A stretch of 64,000 bases of DNA from JAITVM01 sp031551135. GTDB taxonomy: Bacteria > Bacillota > Clostridia > Lachnospirales > JAITVM01. The notes below the pieces were generated by a model. It had not been told where the DNA came from. It made no database searches and was given only the letters and a program-made list of their open reading frames with translations. The translations under genes and the position numbers were made by a program. Below are positions 35,025-44,045 of this stretch, piece by piece. The stretch's first letter is position 1; each line of letters starts with the position of its first letter. The stretch is from assembly GCA_031551135.1 (NCBI GenBank), contig JAVBOA010000008.1:98541-162540 (forward strand), written 5' to 3'.

Positions 35025-36677
35025 TTATTCAGAAACGCAAGCCGCAATTTCGAGGTTAATTCTGTCTCTTAAATTTAAAATGTATTGATTATCGCACGGA
35101 TATTTTGAAAAAGTTATTTCAAATTCCAGCTCATTTTCTATTAAATGCATAACATAATCTTTGCTTTTTAAGGAAGCCAAAAATTGCATTGCCCGTAAAT
35201 CCGTCATCGCCTGATATAATAGCATCATCCGAATAGATTCATTTGCACTGCCATCCGGATTCGGATAAACAAGAAAAGAGTCGCCGCCCGGGAAAGCTTC
35301 GCAAGCGTCCGTAATAAAATACGGGTCGATATGCTTCATAGAAAACTGGCTGTTATAAAAATTATAACCCCAATGCAGAATTCCCTCTATATCGAATTTA
35401 AAAATCTGAGTTCCGTATATTCTTGTTCTCGCAGAAGGCATAGAGAAAAAGCGGTTGCTGACATCAATTGATTCTGATGTACAATAATAAGTCCATAAAT
35501 CCGGAACTTTTGCATTCAAAAACGGTTCTACATGGTTATTCGAGCAAATGATTTTATCACAAACTCCCGATTTATAAAAATCAAATTCGGAAACAGCGTC
35601 GATAATTTTAAAGCCCTTTAAAAACAGCTGAACAATATCTTTTGCAGCTTTATAAGAGTTTAATTGTTCCAAAGAAGGTTCGTCGGAAATATGGAAATAA
35701 GTACGGCTGTCGATTCCCCATTCTTTTAATTTTTCAACAAGCTTCGGAAGATACGCAGATAAAAAATTTTTATATTCTTCGCCGTCAGCGATAGTTTCCC
35801 AGCCAAAAATCCTTTTTAATTCGCCGTTTTCATAAGCAAGAATTTTTGGAGCAAATTTTGCGCCCCATTGGCTGAAAAGATGAGACATTTCAATATATTC
35901 CACTCCGCAATCAAGACAAAGTCCGACCCAGCGTTTTAATTTTTCAAAACCAAAACTATATTCGCCGTTTTCCAGAAATACATCTACCAGCTGAGTTGTT
36001 GTGCGCTCGCCGCCGATTTTTGTATCCAAAGGCGGCGTAAACTGCGGCGTTAAAATCATATTAATTCCGCGTTTTACAGCGGCTCGAATAAAATTCCCGA
36101 GTATTTCCCAATGTTTTTCCGAAAAAACTTCGATATTATAATAATCCGCCAGACAATCTGCGTGAAGCCATTCGGTACGAATCAAAGTTTGTTTCGGCAA
36201 AATTGCATTCAGAACATTAATTTTAAATTCGGTGCGGCATAATTCTTCTCCGTCAAGCGATTTCATGAGTAGAATCAGAGGAACTTCGCCGGCTTCATCA
36301 TCTTCATTTATTTCAAAATCTATCCACAAGGATTTCCATTGGTTCGGCACGACGCTCACAGAATCCGTTAAATCAATCAGTAAATCGGGATATAATCCCG
36401 GCTTTGTGCGCAGATAGTTTTCATCAAAATCCTTATGCGCCGCATAACGGCACGGCACACAAACAACTTCGCGCACACGGATACTTTCTTTGCGTGGAGA
36501 AATAATTTCGAATTTTGCGTAATCCGTAAATTTCCCGTCATAAGTATATATGACTTGAAAAGATACCGTCTCCCCTTTTAAAGCCGACATTTGCGTATAA
36601 TTATAGTCAAATATTTTAGATTCGTCCGAAAATATTTTTTCAAGCGCGCTTACAATTTTCAATTCATATTTTGCCAT
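35025..36677 (-). CDS. DUF4091-like protein, possible glycoside hydrolase relative
   Basis: 550 residues, no signal peptide, so likely cytosolic. N-terminal ~140 residues are a beta domain (SFQVIYTYDGKF; WKSLWIDFEINED). The rest is barrel-like, with FIRAAVKRGINMILTPQFTP, CGVEYIEMSHLFSQWGAKFA and YFHISDEPSLEQLNSY; the acidic SDEP segment is the hallmark of DUF4091, where the acidic pair is thought catalytic. The C-terminal part includes YPNPDGSANESIRMMLLYQA. The ATG at 36675-36677 follows GGAGGC; four extra codons in the open frame are ignored. Substrate unknown. It may act on imported oligosaccharides, but nothing around it confirms this. Confidence 0.7.
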   Translation of the reverse strand: MAKYELKIVSALEKIFSDESKIFDYNYTQMSALKGETVSFQVIYTYDGKFTDYAKFEIISPRKESIRVREVVCVPCRYAAHKDFDENYLRTKPGLYPDLLIDLTDSVSVVPNQWKSLWIDFEINEDDEAGEVPLILLMKSLDGEELCRTEFKINVLNAILPKQTLIRTEWLHADCLADYYNIEVFSEKHWEILGNFIRAAVKRGINMILTPQFTPPLDTKIGGERTTTQLVDVFLENGEYSFGFEKLKRWVGLCLDCGVEYIEMSHLFSQWGAKFAPKILAYENGELKRIFGWETIADGEEYKNFLSAYLPKLVEKLKEWGIDSRTYFHISDEPSLEQLNSYKAAKDIVQLFLKGFKIIDAVSEFDFYKSGVCDKIICSNNHVEPFLNAKVPDLWTYYCTSESIDVSNRFFSMPSARTRIYGTQIFKFDIEGILHWGYNFYNSQFSMKHIDPYFITDACEAFPGGDSFLVYPNPDGSANESIRMMLLYQAMTDLRAMQFLASLKSKDYVMHLIENELEFEITFSKYPCDNQYILNLRDRINLEIAACVSE

Positions 36678-36706
36678 TTTTGCCTCCAAGATTTGCAGTC
36701 AAAAAC

Positions 36707-37951
36707 CTAAGTATAAATCCTAACTTTTTCTATTCGGTTTTTATCTATTGTTTCGATAACAAATTTAATATTTCTGTCTTGAATAATCTCGCCTTCATTC
36801 GGAATTCGTCCAATCAGCTCCATAATATATCCGCCGATAGTATCAAAATCTCCCGATTCCAAATTTACCCCAATAAGATCATTCAAATTTTCTATTCTAA
36901 TCGTGCCGAGCACAATATATTCATCTTCTTTAACGACTTCTATTTCTGTATTTATATCATCATACTCGTCATCTATTTCCCCGACAATTTCTTCGATTAA
37001 ATCTTCTAAAGAAACTATTCCGGAAGTCCCGCCGTATTCGTCGATAACAATTGCAATCGGAATTCGTTTTGAGCGCATTTCGTGAAAAAGCTCAGAAATC
37101 GGTTTGGATTCGTATGTAAAATAAACTTCTCGAATATATTTTGTGATATCAAAATCACCGCTGATATTCCGAAAAGCTAAATCCTTTAAGTGAATTATAC
37201 CTTCAATATTATCTGTAGAGTCTCTGTAAACCGGAATCCGCGTAAAATTTTCGGATAAAAAAATTTCACAGATTTCATCAAAAGATACATCTACAGAAAC
37301 AGCAACCATATCTGTGCGCGGAGTCATTACATCGCTTGCACGCGTATCTCCAAAACTGAAAACATTATCAATCATTTTTTTCTCTTCAACTTCAATAACG
37401 CCCTCTTCCTCACTGACTTTTACTAAAGTCTTGAACTCGGATTCGGTAATCAAAGGCGTTTCTTTTTCGGTGTCTCCGCCGACTATTTTGATTAAAAAAG
37501 TTGTAATTTTGTTCAGCACAAAAACAATAGGTTTAAAAATTATAATACAAAAATCAACAAATTTCGCAACAAAAAGCGCTACTTTTTCAGAGTTTTGAGC
37601 CGCCAGAGTTTTCGGCGTAATTTCACCGAATATCAAAATCAAAACCGTAGTCACAGCCGTCGAAACCGCAAGCGCATATGCGCTGTCGCCCGCGAATTGT
37701 ATAGATAATTTCGTTGTTATTGATGAAGCAGCTATATTTACCAAATTATTCCCAATCAAAATTGTTGTGATGAGATTTTTTGGCGATTTCATTATTTTTT
37801 CTAATACATTCGCGCCTTTTATTTTTTCTTCTATCATATTTCTAAGCCTGATTTTGCTCAAAGAAACAAGCGAAGTTTCAGAAGCCGAAAAAACCGCGGA
37901 CATAATTAACAAAAAGAATAATATCAATAGCTGCATCGTGGTATCGTCCAC
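36707..37951 (-). CDS. CorC/HlyC-type CBS-domain membrane protein (CNNM family)
   Basis: 414 residues. The DUF21/CNNM membrane domain (~1-170) has about four helices (LLILFFLLIMSAVFSASETS first). Two CBS domains follow at ~200-325 (MTPRTDMVAVSVDVSFDEI; FHEMRSKRIPIAIVIDEYGG), then a CorC_HlyC domain (~340-410). The family moves or regulates Mg2+ or Co2+ across the membrane; the old haemolysin label is not functional evidence. Start GTG at 37951 with GGGAGTGA. It lies 20 bp after the ABC-F gene on the same strand and could share its transcript. Confidence 0.9.
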   Translation of the reverse strand: MDDTTMQLLILFFLLIMSAVFSASETSLVSLSKIRLRNMIEEKIKGANVLEKIMKSPKNLITTILIGNNLVNIAASSITTKLSIQFAGDSAYALAVSTAVTTVLILIFGEITPKTLAAQNSEKVALFVAKFVDFCIIIFKPIVFVLNKITTFLIKIVGGDTEKETPLITESEFKTLVKVSEEEGVIEVEEKKMIDNVFSFGDTRASDVMTPRTDMVAVSVDVSFDEICEIFLSENFTRIPVYRDSTDNIEGIIHLKDLAFRNISGDFDITKYIREVYFTYESKPISELFHEMRSKRIPIAIVIDEYGGTSGIVSLEDLIEEIVGEIDDEYDDINTEIEVVKEDEYIVLGTIRIENLNDLIGVNLESGDFDTIGGYIMELIGRIPNEGEIIQDRNIKFVIETIDKNRIEKVRIYT

Positions 37952-37971
37952 AAAATCACTCCCAATTTTTT

Positions 37972-39561
37972 TTATATATTTCCGGATTTAAAGTCCAAAA
38001 ATTCTTCATAAGAACATTGCTTATCAATCATAGTTCCGTCATCTTTAATTTCAATAATACGGTTAGCAACAGTTTCAATCAGCTGGTGGTCGTGAGTTGT
38101 AAATAAAATAACCGAAGAATAATCTTCCATTCCTTTATTGAGTGCGGTTATGGATTCCAGATCCAGATGCGAAGTCGGCTGGTCAAATATCAAAACATTT
38201 GCATTCGAAAGCATCATTTTCGAAAACATGCAGCGTACTTTTTCGCCTCCGGACAAAACATTCACCGATTTCAAGGCTTCTTCGCCAGAAAAAAGCATTC
38301 TGCCTAAAAATCCACGGATAAAAGTTTCATTTTTTTCCACCGAAAATTGCCTGAGCCAATCGACCAAATTATAATCCGATTCAAAAAACTCAGAATTTTC
38401 TTTCGGGAAATCAGATTTTGAAACCGTAACACCCCATTTAAATGTACCCGAATCTGCTTCGGATTGTTCCGATAAAATTTTGAATAACTCTGATATAGCA
38501 AGCTCATTTCCCACAAAAGCAATTTTATCTTCACGACCCACAAGAAAAGAGATATCCTTGAGCAAAACCGATTCACTTTCTTTGCAAAGTTCCGAAACCG
38601 TAAGAACGTCTTTTCCAAGCTCTTTTTCAGGCTTAAAATGTATAAAAGGATATCTGCGGTTGGAAATAATCAAATCTTCAACTTTTATTTTGTCGAGAGC
38701 TTTTTTACGAGAAGTCGCCTGTTTGGATTTCGATTTATTTGCGCTGAAGCGCTGAATAAATTCCTGCAATTCTTTTATTTTCTCTTCTTTTTTCTTGTTC
38801 TGGTCTTTTATAAGTCTTTGCATCAACTGATTTGACTCGTACCAGAAATCATAATTTCCGGCGAATAAATTTATTTTTCCGTAATCGACATCACAAACGG
38901 ATGTGCAGACATTGTTCAAAAAATGCCTGTCGTGCGATACAACAATTACTGTTCCCTCGAAATTGATAATAAATTCTTCAAGCCAGCGAATCGCCACGAT
39001 ATCCAAATCATTTGTCGGCTCATCCAAAACCAAAATTTCGGGTTTTCCGAACAAAGCCTGCGCCAACAATACTTTTACTTTTTCCGAGCCTGTCAATTCT
39101 TTCAAAAATAAAAAATGCATATCCGTAGTAATTCCCAGACCTTGCAAAATTAACGAAGCGTCCGATTCAGCTTCCCAGCCTCCCATTTCCGAAAAATCAT
39201 ATTCCAGCTCCGAAGCTCTGATTCCGTCTTCGTCCGTCATATTTTCTTTAGAATAAATGGCTTCTTTTTCTTTCATTATATTGTATAATGTTTGATTTCC
39301 CTGGATAACCGTGTCCATAACCGTGAATTCTTCAAATTTAAAATGGTCTTGTTTCAATACGCTCATGCGCAGATTTTTGGGCACAATTACTTCGCCGGAA
39401 GTCGGCTCTAATTCTCCCGATAAAATTCTTAAAAAAGTGGATTTTCCTGCGCCGTTCGCGCCGATTATCCCATAGCAATTTCCGGGCACAAACATTAAAT
39501 TTACATCTTCAAAAAGTTTTCTGTCTGCAAATCTTAATCCCAAATTCGATACTGTAATCAT
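37972..39561 (-). CDS. ABC-F family ATPase (YkpA/YbiT type)
   Basis: 529 residues, two ABC domains with no membrane part; ABC-F proteins bind the ribosomal E site and relieve stalls or confer antibiotic protection. Domain 1: Walker A GANGAGKSTFLR (~35), signature-like LTGSEKVKVLLAQA, Walker B ILVLDEPTNDLD. An inter-domain linker at ~235-300 is Lys/Glu-rich. Domain 2: signature NVLSGGEKVRCMFSKM, but Walker B is VLIFDQPTSHLD, with Gln in place of the catalytic Glu; its Walker A is also atypical (VGNELAISELFK). ATG at 39559-39561 after GGAGGT. A promoter and a terminator-like hairpin sit directly in front, suggesting attenuation. Confidence 0.9.
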   Translation of the reverse strand: MITVSNLGLRFADRKLFEDVNLMFVPGNCYGIIGANGAGKSTFLRILSGELEPTSGEVIVPKNLRMSVLKQDHFKFEEFTVMDTVIQGNQTLYNIMKEKEAIYSKENMTDEDGIRASELEYDFSEMGGWEAESDASLILQGLGITTDMHFLFLKELTGSEKVKVLLAQALFGKPEILVLDEPTNDLDIVAIRWLEEFIINFEGTVIVVSHDRHFLNNVCTSVCDVDYGKINLFAGNYDFWYESNQLMQRLIKDQNKKKEEKIKELQEFIQRFSANKSKSKQATSRKKALDKIKVEDLIISNRRYPFIHFKPEKELGKDVLTVSELCKESESVLLKDISFLVGREDKIAFVGNELAISELFKILSEQSEADSGTFKWGVTVSKSDFPKENSEFFESDYNLVDWLRQFSVEKNETFIRGFLGRMLFSGEEALKSVNVLSGGEKVRCMFSKMMLSNANVLIFDQPTSHLDLESITALNKGMEDYSSVILFTTHDHQLIETVANRIIEIKDDGTMIDKQCSYEEFLDFKSGNI

Positions 39562-39574
39562 TATATATACCTCC

Positions 39575-39615
39575 AAAAAAACATGCGTAATTTATTTGGA
39601 ATAAAAAAATTACGC
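39575..39615 (-). promoter_or_regulatory. Terminator-like hairpin in the ABC-F leader
   Basis: On the minus strand, GCGTAATTT pairs with AAATTACGC (arms 39607-39615 and 39585-39593) and seven T follow at 39575-39581, directly before the ribosome site GGAGG. This is an intrinsic-terminator shape placed between promoter and start codon, as in attenuator-controlled ABC-F genes. No leader peptide frame was seen. Confidence 0.6.
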
Positions 39616-39627
39616 TAACAAATTAGT

Positions 39628-39636
39628 ATTATAACA
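39628..39636 (-). promoter_or_regulatory. Extended -10 promoter for the ABC-F gene
   Basis: Minus strand TGTTATAAT (TGn plus TATAAT); no clear -35. Predicted transcription start would fall within about 10 bases of the leader hairpin. Confidence 0.5.
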
Positions 39637-39708
39637 TAAGAAAGCTATTTTTTGTGACTTTTTTCCGATTATCGAAATTTGGTTAAAAAATCTGTTTTAT
39701 AAAAAAGG

Positions 39709-40563
39709 TCAATTCAGCAAGTCAAAAATTTTCTCCGCCCAAATTTCCGGAGTATCCATAAAAGAGGCGTGATTTCCCGGAAAAATAGAAAACCGGCAGC
39801 CGATTTTATTTGATAGATTTTTCGATGCCTTTGCGTACCATCTATTTTTGGAAATTCCGTATTCTCCGCAGGCAACGATTATTTTTGAAGCCGATTCTAT
39901 CAGTTTTTCAAAATCGGGTTTGTAATTTGTAACCGGCAAAAGCTCGTTGAAAATCAAAATATCCGTTGCCTCTTTAGAAGAAATTCTATTCACATCGCCG
40001 TCGGTGATTTCATTTTTTGCGTAATCCAAAGATTTTTGTGAAGCTTTTATCAGCGAAACGGCAGGCATTTGAATCCCGAAAAAAAACTTTGTTGCTCCGA
40101 CCGACGAACCGAATTTCTTTCCGATTTTATAACATGATTTAAAAAAACCCGTCCATTTCTCCGCTTCGGTTTTTGGCAGAAGTTTCGCCAACGGAGCTTC
40201 GTGTATAATAGCAAGCTCGACGTTTTCCGGAAACGAAGTAACAATATCCAAAGCAATTACCGCACCGCTGCTGTTTCCGATAATCACTGCTTCTGATTCT
40301 CCGCACGCTTTCAAAACAGCCATTGCGTCTCGGCTTTGCTGGCGAATAGAAAATTCATTCGGGAAATTTCTGCTGGATCTGGCGTTTGCACGCCTGTCGT
40401 ATGTGATTACTTTGTATTTCTCCGCCAAAATATCCGCCACAGCCAAATAATTATCTCCGTCTCCGCCGCCCGGCGCAATAAATAAAATAGCTTTTCCTTT
40501 TCCGCGAGTCTTAAAAAAAATCGAATCCCCTTCAGTTTCTATATATCCGGATTTCATTTCCAT
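39709..40563 (-). CDS. Alpha/beta-hydrolase fold protein
   Basis: 284 residues. Oxyanion region AILFIAPGGGDGDNYL, nucleophile elbow GNSSG (IIGNSSGAVIALDIV), and a C-terminal His in FPGNHASFM; the acid is probably in ACGEYGISK or nearby. The N-terminal IETEGDSIFFKTRGKGKAIL is typical of epoxide hydrolase/haloperoxidase-like members. ATG at 40561-40563 after AAAGGGG; the longer open frame lacks a ribosome site. No signal peptide. Substrate cannot be told from the sequence. Monocistronic, divergent from the esterase gene. Confidence 0.85.
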   Translation of the reverse strand: MEMKSGYIETEGDSIFFKTRGKGKAILFIAPGGGDGDNYLAVADILAEKYKVITYDRRANARSSRNFPNEFSIRQQSRDAMAVLKACGESEAVIIGNSSGAVIALDIVTSFPENVELAIIHEAPLAKLLPKTEAEKWTGFFKSCYKIGKKFGSSVGATKFFFGIQMPAVSLIKASQKSLDYAKNEITDGDVNRISSKEATDILIFNELLPVTNYKPDFEKLIESASKIIVACGEYGISKNRWYAKASKNLSNKIGCRFSIFPGNHASFMDTPEIWAEKIFDLLN

Positions 40564-40695
40564 AAAAAATCCCCTTTCGAAATAATTCGTAATCTTTAAA
40601 TATATTTTATCCAAAATCCAGTAGGTTTTGCAAGATAAAAGTCTTATAAATTGTATAATTTAGCCAAGCATATTGTATCACAAAGCAAACTAATG

Positions 40696-40713
40696 TATAT
40701 TGAAAATAGTATT
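40696..40713. repeat. Solo end of the 113-bp interspersed element
   Basis: ATATTGAAAATAGTAT equals the right end of copy B (45860-45973). It lies about 20 bases before the esterase start, so the remnant is part of that gene's promoter region. Confidence 0.4.
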
Positions 40714-40731
40714 ATACTAATTCCTATTTGA

Positions 40732-41709
40732 ATGGATGATAAAATGAAAATCACTTCTGATATGATACATAAAGATTTAAGAAGTCAAAGCAACATTTTA
40801 CGCGGATTGAATAAATTATATGGTGAAAAAGGCTTTTACATAATGCAAAAGCTTATGAGAAAATCTTATCATATAAAAACTTCTTCTTTAAACTGCAAAG
40901 AAGTATCGATTTCGAGAAACATCGGCCCCAAACTCAGATTATGTGTATATAAACCTCTGGATTTTAAAGAAAGCGCTGTAGGAATCCTGTGGCTGCATGG
41001 CGGCGGTTATGCTATCGGCGCACCGGAGCAAGCTATCCCGTATGCCAAATTATTTTGCGAAACTGCAAATTGCGTCGTTGTTTCACCGGATTATACATTA
41101 TCCACAGAAAGACCTTATCCGTCGGCATTGGAAGATTCTTATGCAGCTTTATTATGGATGAAAAAAAATTCCGAACGTTTGGGGATTCGAAACGACCAAA
41201 TATTTATCGGAGGCGACAGCGCCGGCGGCGGTTTAGCCGTGGCTACGGCGATTTACGCAAGAGATAAAGCCGAAGTGAATCTCGCTTTCCAAATGCCGCT
41301 TTACCCAATGATTGACGACAGAATGAATACAAATTCGGCAAAAGATAATGATGCTCCGGTTTGGGATTCCAAAAGCAATTACGCCGCTTGGAAAATGTAT
41401 TTAGGTGATTATTTTGAAAAAAATATTGTTCCGAAATACGCCGCTCCTGCCCGTGAAACGGATTTTTCCGGGCTTCCGCCTGCATATTCTTTTGTAGGAT
41501 ATATCGAGCCTTTTTATGATGAAACCATAAATTATATTCGAAAGCTAAAAGAAGCCGGAATCAAGGCCAACGCTACAATTTATAAAGGCTGTTTCCACGG
41601 TTTCGACCAAGTTTGTTCTAAAACGAATATTGCGAAGCGCGCCAAAGCAAGATTGGCTAAAGAATTTAAATACGCCGTAGAAAACTATTTCGCCGAACAG
41701 CCGGAATAA
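40732..41709 (+). CDS. Alpha/beta hydrolase, HSL-type esterase/lipase
   Basis: 325 residues. Hormone-sensitive-lipase family signatures: oxyanion motif LHGGGYAIG (~85), nucleophile elbow GGDSAGGGLAVA (Ser at ~165), acidic residue in YIEPFYDETINYI and catalytic His in GCFHGFDQV near the C-terminus. Such enzymes hydrolyse short-chain esters. No signal peptide. Two starts are possible: the ATG at 40732 has no clear ribosome site, whereas the ATG at 40744 has GGATGAT in front. Monocistronic, convergent with spmB and sharing a bidirectional hairpin. Confidence 0.88.
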   Translation: MDDKMKITSDMIHKDLRSQSNILRGLNKLYGEKGFYIMQKLMRKSYHIKTSSLNCKEVSISRNIGPKLRLCVYKPLDFKESAVGILWLHGGGYAIGAPEQAIPYAKLFCETANCVVVSPDYTLSTERPYPSALEDSYAALLWMKKNSERLGIRNDQIFIGGDSAGGGLAVATAIYARDKAEVNLAFQMPLYPMIDDRMNTNSAKDNDAPVWDSKSNYAAWKMYLGDYFEKNIVPKYAAPARETDFSGLPPAYSFVGYIEPFYDETINYIRKLKEAGIKANATIYKGCFHGFDQVCSKTNIAKRAKARLAKEFKYAVENYFAEQPE

Positions 41710-41721
41710 TTCCTATAAAAT

Positions 41722-41748
41722 TGCGAGTTCGGCTAATCCGGACTCGCA
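41722..41748. terminator. Bidirectional hairpin between esterase and spmB
   Basis: TGCGAGT (41722-41728) pairs with ACTCGCA (41742-41748), with inner pairing TCGG/CCGG-like. T-rich sequence flanks it on the spmB side only weakly, so termination in both directions is likely but modest. Confidence 0.6.
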
Positions 41749-42276
41749 TTAAAATAAAAATTTTGTAATATATAAAGATGCGATAACTCCCGCAATATTT
41801 GCAATTAATGCGCCCGAAAGTGTATATTTTGTTTTCGTAATTTTCACGCTCATAAAATAAATGCTCATTGTATAAAAAACAGTTTCTGTGCAGCTCATCA
41901 TAATAGAAACAAAACGCCCGACAAAAGAATCCGGACCGTAATTTTTAAATATATCCAGCAATAAAGATGTTGATGCCGACGACGAAACGAGGCGCATAAA
42001 AATCAAAGGCATTGTTTCGCTGGGCAAATCGATTAAATTGCAGATTGGCCGTAATAAATTCGCGATAATATCCAAAGTTCCGGAAACTCTTATCAAGCTT
42101 ACAGCAAGCATAAGCCCCAAAAAAGTCGGAAAAATATTAAAAACAGTTTTTGCGCCCATGAACGCGCCTTCGATGAATTCATCAAAAATATTGACTTTCT
42201 GCAAAAAACCATATGTAATTATTACAACGAACATTACCGGCATTATCAGATATGAAAAAACTAACATTAATTTCAT
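41749..42276 (-). CDS. spmB: Spore maturation protein B
   Basis: Membrane protein needed with SpmA for dehydration of the spore core. 175 residues, about five hydrophobic helices (for example LMLVFSYLIMPVMFVVIITY at the start). Family stretches: FPTFLGLMLAVSLIRVSG, RLVSSSASTSLLLDIFKNYG and SIMMSCTETVFYTMSIYF, the last typical of the nucleoside-recognition (Gate) domain. Its ATG follows the spmA stop directly. Downstream, it converges on the esterase. Presence indicates endospore formation. Confidence 0.93.
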   Translation of the reverse strand: MKLMLVFSYLIMPVMFVVIITYGFLQKVNIFDEFIEGAFMGAKTVFNIFPTFLGLMLAVSLIRVSGTLDIIANLLRPICNLIDLPSETMPLIFMRLVSSSASTSLLLDIFKNYGPDSFVGRFVSIMMSCTETVFYTMSIYFMSVKITKTKYTLSGALIANIAGVIASLYITKFLF

Positions 42277-42852
42277 CTAATCCCAACTTTCTTTAAATTT
42301 CGCATAAAAAACCCCGACAACAGTGGAAACTACAGTCGCCAAAATCCCCGGTCCGAGTATTTCTGCGGGATTTGCGGAATTGTAAGCCATGCGGTAACTT
42401 AAAATATTTACGGTTATCAATTGTAAAGATGACATATTAACTATCATAAACATACACATACTTTTAGAAGCCGTTTTTTTGTCCTTGTTTAATTTTTGCA
42501 TTTCTTCCATTGCCAAAATTCCCGGCGGTGTTGCCGCCCATCCAAGCCCTAGAATATTCGCAATCATATTTGTTGAAATATATTCTATCGATTTGTGGTT
42601 CGGCGGAATATCCGGAAATAAAAATTTCATTATCGGCAACATTCTTTTTGATAAAGAATGTACAAGTCCGGATTTTTCCGCCACACGCATAAGACCCGAC
42701 CACATACAAACCGCCCCGGCCATTTTTAAAATAATCTGAATCGTTTCATCTGATGATTGAATAATCTGCGTTGTTACATCGGGCAATTTTCCGCTTAAAG
42801 ATGAAACAATTATCCCGATTAAAATCATTCCGCCCCAAATATAATTAAGCAT
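42277..42852 (-). CDS. spmA: Spore maturation protein A
   Basis: Partner of SpmB in spore core dehydration and heat resistance. 191 residues, several membrane helices. Conserved regions: MVIV-like start IWGGMILIGIIVSSLSG, KMAGAVCMWSGLMRVAEKSG, NMIANILGLGWAATPPGILAMEEMQKLN. The last carries the asparagine-rich Gate motif. ATG with GGAGTGAT in front. First of the spmA-spmB pair, with the abrB-like gene divergent about 630 bp away. Confidence 0.94.
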   Translation of the reverse strand: MLNYIWGGMILIGIIVSSLSGKLPDVTTQIIQSSDETIQIILKMAGAVCMWSGLMRVAEKSGLVHSLSKRMLPIMKFLFPDIPPNHKSIEYISTNMIANILGLGWAATPPGILAMEEMQKLNKDKKTASKSMCMFMIVNMSSLQLITVNILSYRMAYNSANPAEILGPGILATVVSTVVGVFYAKFKESWD

Positions 42853-43482
42853 AATATCACTCCAAAAAATCTTTTATACAATATATGAATCATTTTTTTT
42901 AATATAACCGGTTTGTTCAAAGAACTTCCGCCCTCGATTGATTGAAATAAAAATCCCTATGATTATGCAAATTTCTATAATTTCATTAATTTTGATTATA
43001 TTTTTTAAAATATGTAAATTTTTACTCTTTTATGACGATATAAATTCTGTAAACATTAAAAAAACATTATAAGACTATATGCTGTTTATTTTTAAAATCT
43101 GTTGCTTAACTTGTTATCATAGGCAATTATAATTTGCTGTTATACTTTCACTGTGAATTTTAAAGATAATGTTATACAATTTGCGCGAGAACTTTGAGAA
43201 AATTTTAACAAATGAAAAAATATTAAAATTCCGGCATTAAATCGAATAGATTTTTTCTTGTAAAATTGTAAATATATTGACAAAATTTTAGCAAATATCC
43301 ATAAATTGTTTATTTAACTTATTATGATTCATATTTATAAATAGTAAAATATGTAATAAAAAATCGAATTATTTGTGAGAAATTAATGAATTGTAATAAA
43401 TTAAATTAAAACAAATTTATTTGACTTATTATGGCAATTATGTTAGCATGTTCTAGTCTTATATTTGTGTTAGGAGGGAATT
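42853..43482. other. 630-bp AT-rich region between spmA and the abrB-like gene
   Basis: No convincing gene. It contains two near-identical 18-base copies of a TTTATTTRACTTATTATG motif (43309 and 43416) and TTGAC-type promoter elements for the abrB-like gene. The large size suggests regulatory sites for both divergent genes. Confidence 0.55.
43309..43433 (+). repeat. Two direct repeats upstream of the abrB-like gene
   Basis: TTTATTTAACTTATTATG (43309-43326) and TTTATTTGACTTATTATG (43416-43433) agree at 17 of 18 bases, 107 bp apart. The second contains TTGACT, with TAGCAT 17 bases on, a plausible promoter. They may be operator copies, for instance for autoregulation. Confidence 0.5.
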
Positions 43483-43758
43483 ATGAAATCAACTGGAATT
43501 GTTAGAAAAGTGGACGAATTGGGTAGGGTCGTGTTACCTATAGAACTAAGAAGAACTTTAAGTATTGGAGAAAAGGATTCTTTGGAGATCTTTATTGATG
43601 ACGACAAAATCATTTTGAAAAAATATGAGCCGGCTGATATTTTTACCGGCGAAATGGATGATCTTATCGATTTTAAAGGCCGAAAAGTTTCGAAAAAATC
43701 AATTCTTGCTATGGCAGAGCTTGCTGGTTTGGAAGTTAAAGAAACTTCAAACGCTTAA
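43483..43758 (+). CDS. AbrB/SpoVT-family transition-state regulator
   Basis: 91 residues. N-terminal swapped-hairpin DNA-binding domain: MKSTGIVRKVDELGRVVLPI then ELRRTLSIGEKDSLEIFI, matching AbrB closely. The C-terminal part (ADIFTGEMDDLIDFKGRKVS) corresponds to the AbrB multimerisation region, without the Cys pairs of some relatives. AbrB proteins repress stationary-phase and sporulation genes during growth. ATG after AGGAGGG. It lies next to spmAB and coat-protein genes and has a large regulatory upstream region and its own terminator. Confidence 0.92.
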   Translation: MKSTGIVRKVDELGRVVLPIELRRTLSIGEKDSLEIFIDDDKIILKKYEPADIFTGEMDDLIDFKGRKVSKKSILAMAELAGLEVKETSNA

Positions 43759-43854
43759 TTAAAATTTGTTATTTCTTAAATTTTATTTATGAAATTATAA
43801 CAAAATTAACAGCTTGTTTAATCTCTACATAGTCGTTATTTCTTATAATTTTAT

Positions 43855-43878
43855 AACGCTGCATATTGCGGCGTTTTT
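43855..43878 (+). terminator. Terminator after the abrB-like gene
   Basis: AACGCTGCA pairs with TGCGGCGTT (one T-G pair) around a TAT loop, then TTTTT. Stem 43855-43875. Confidence 0.85.
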
Positions 43879-44045
43879 TTATTGCGGCAATTAACTTCAT
43901 TTCATATGCATAAATTAATAAATATTGTAAAAAATAGTATTGTATTCCGGCATGCATGTTTGAAAAAAACACAGCTTATAAATTTTCAATCATGTCCCGA
44001 AAAGCGCAAAAAAGGAATTTCAAATAAATATAAAGGAGTTTTGTT

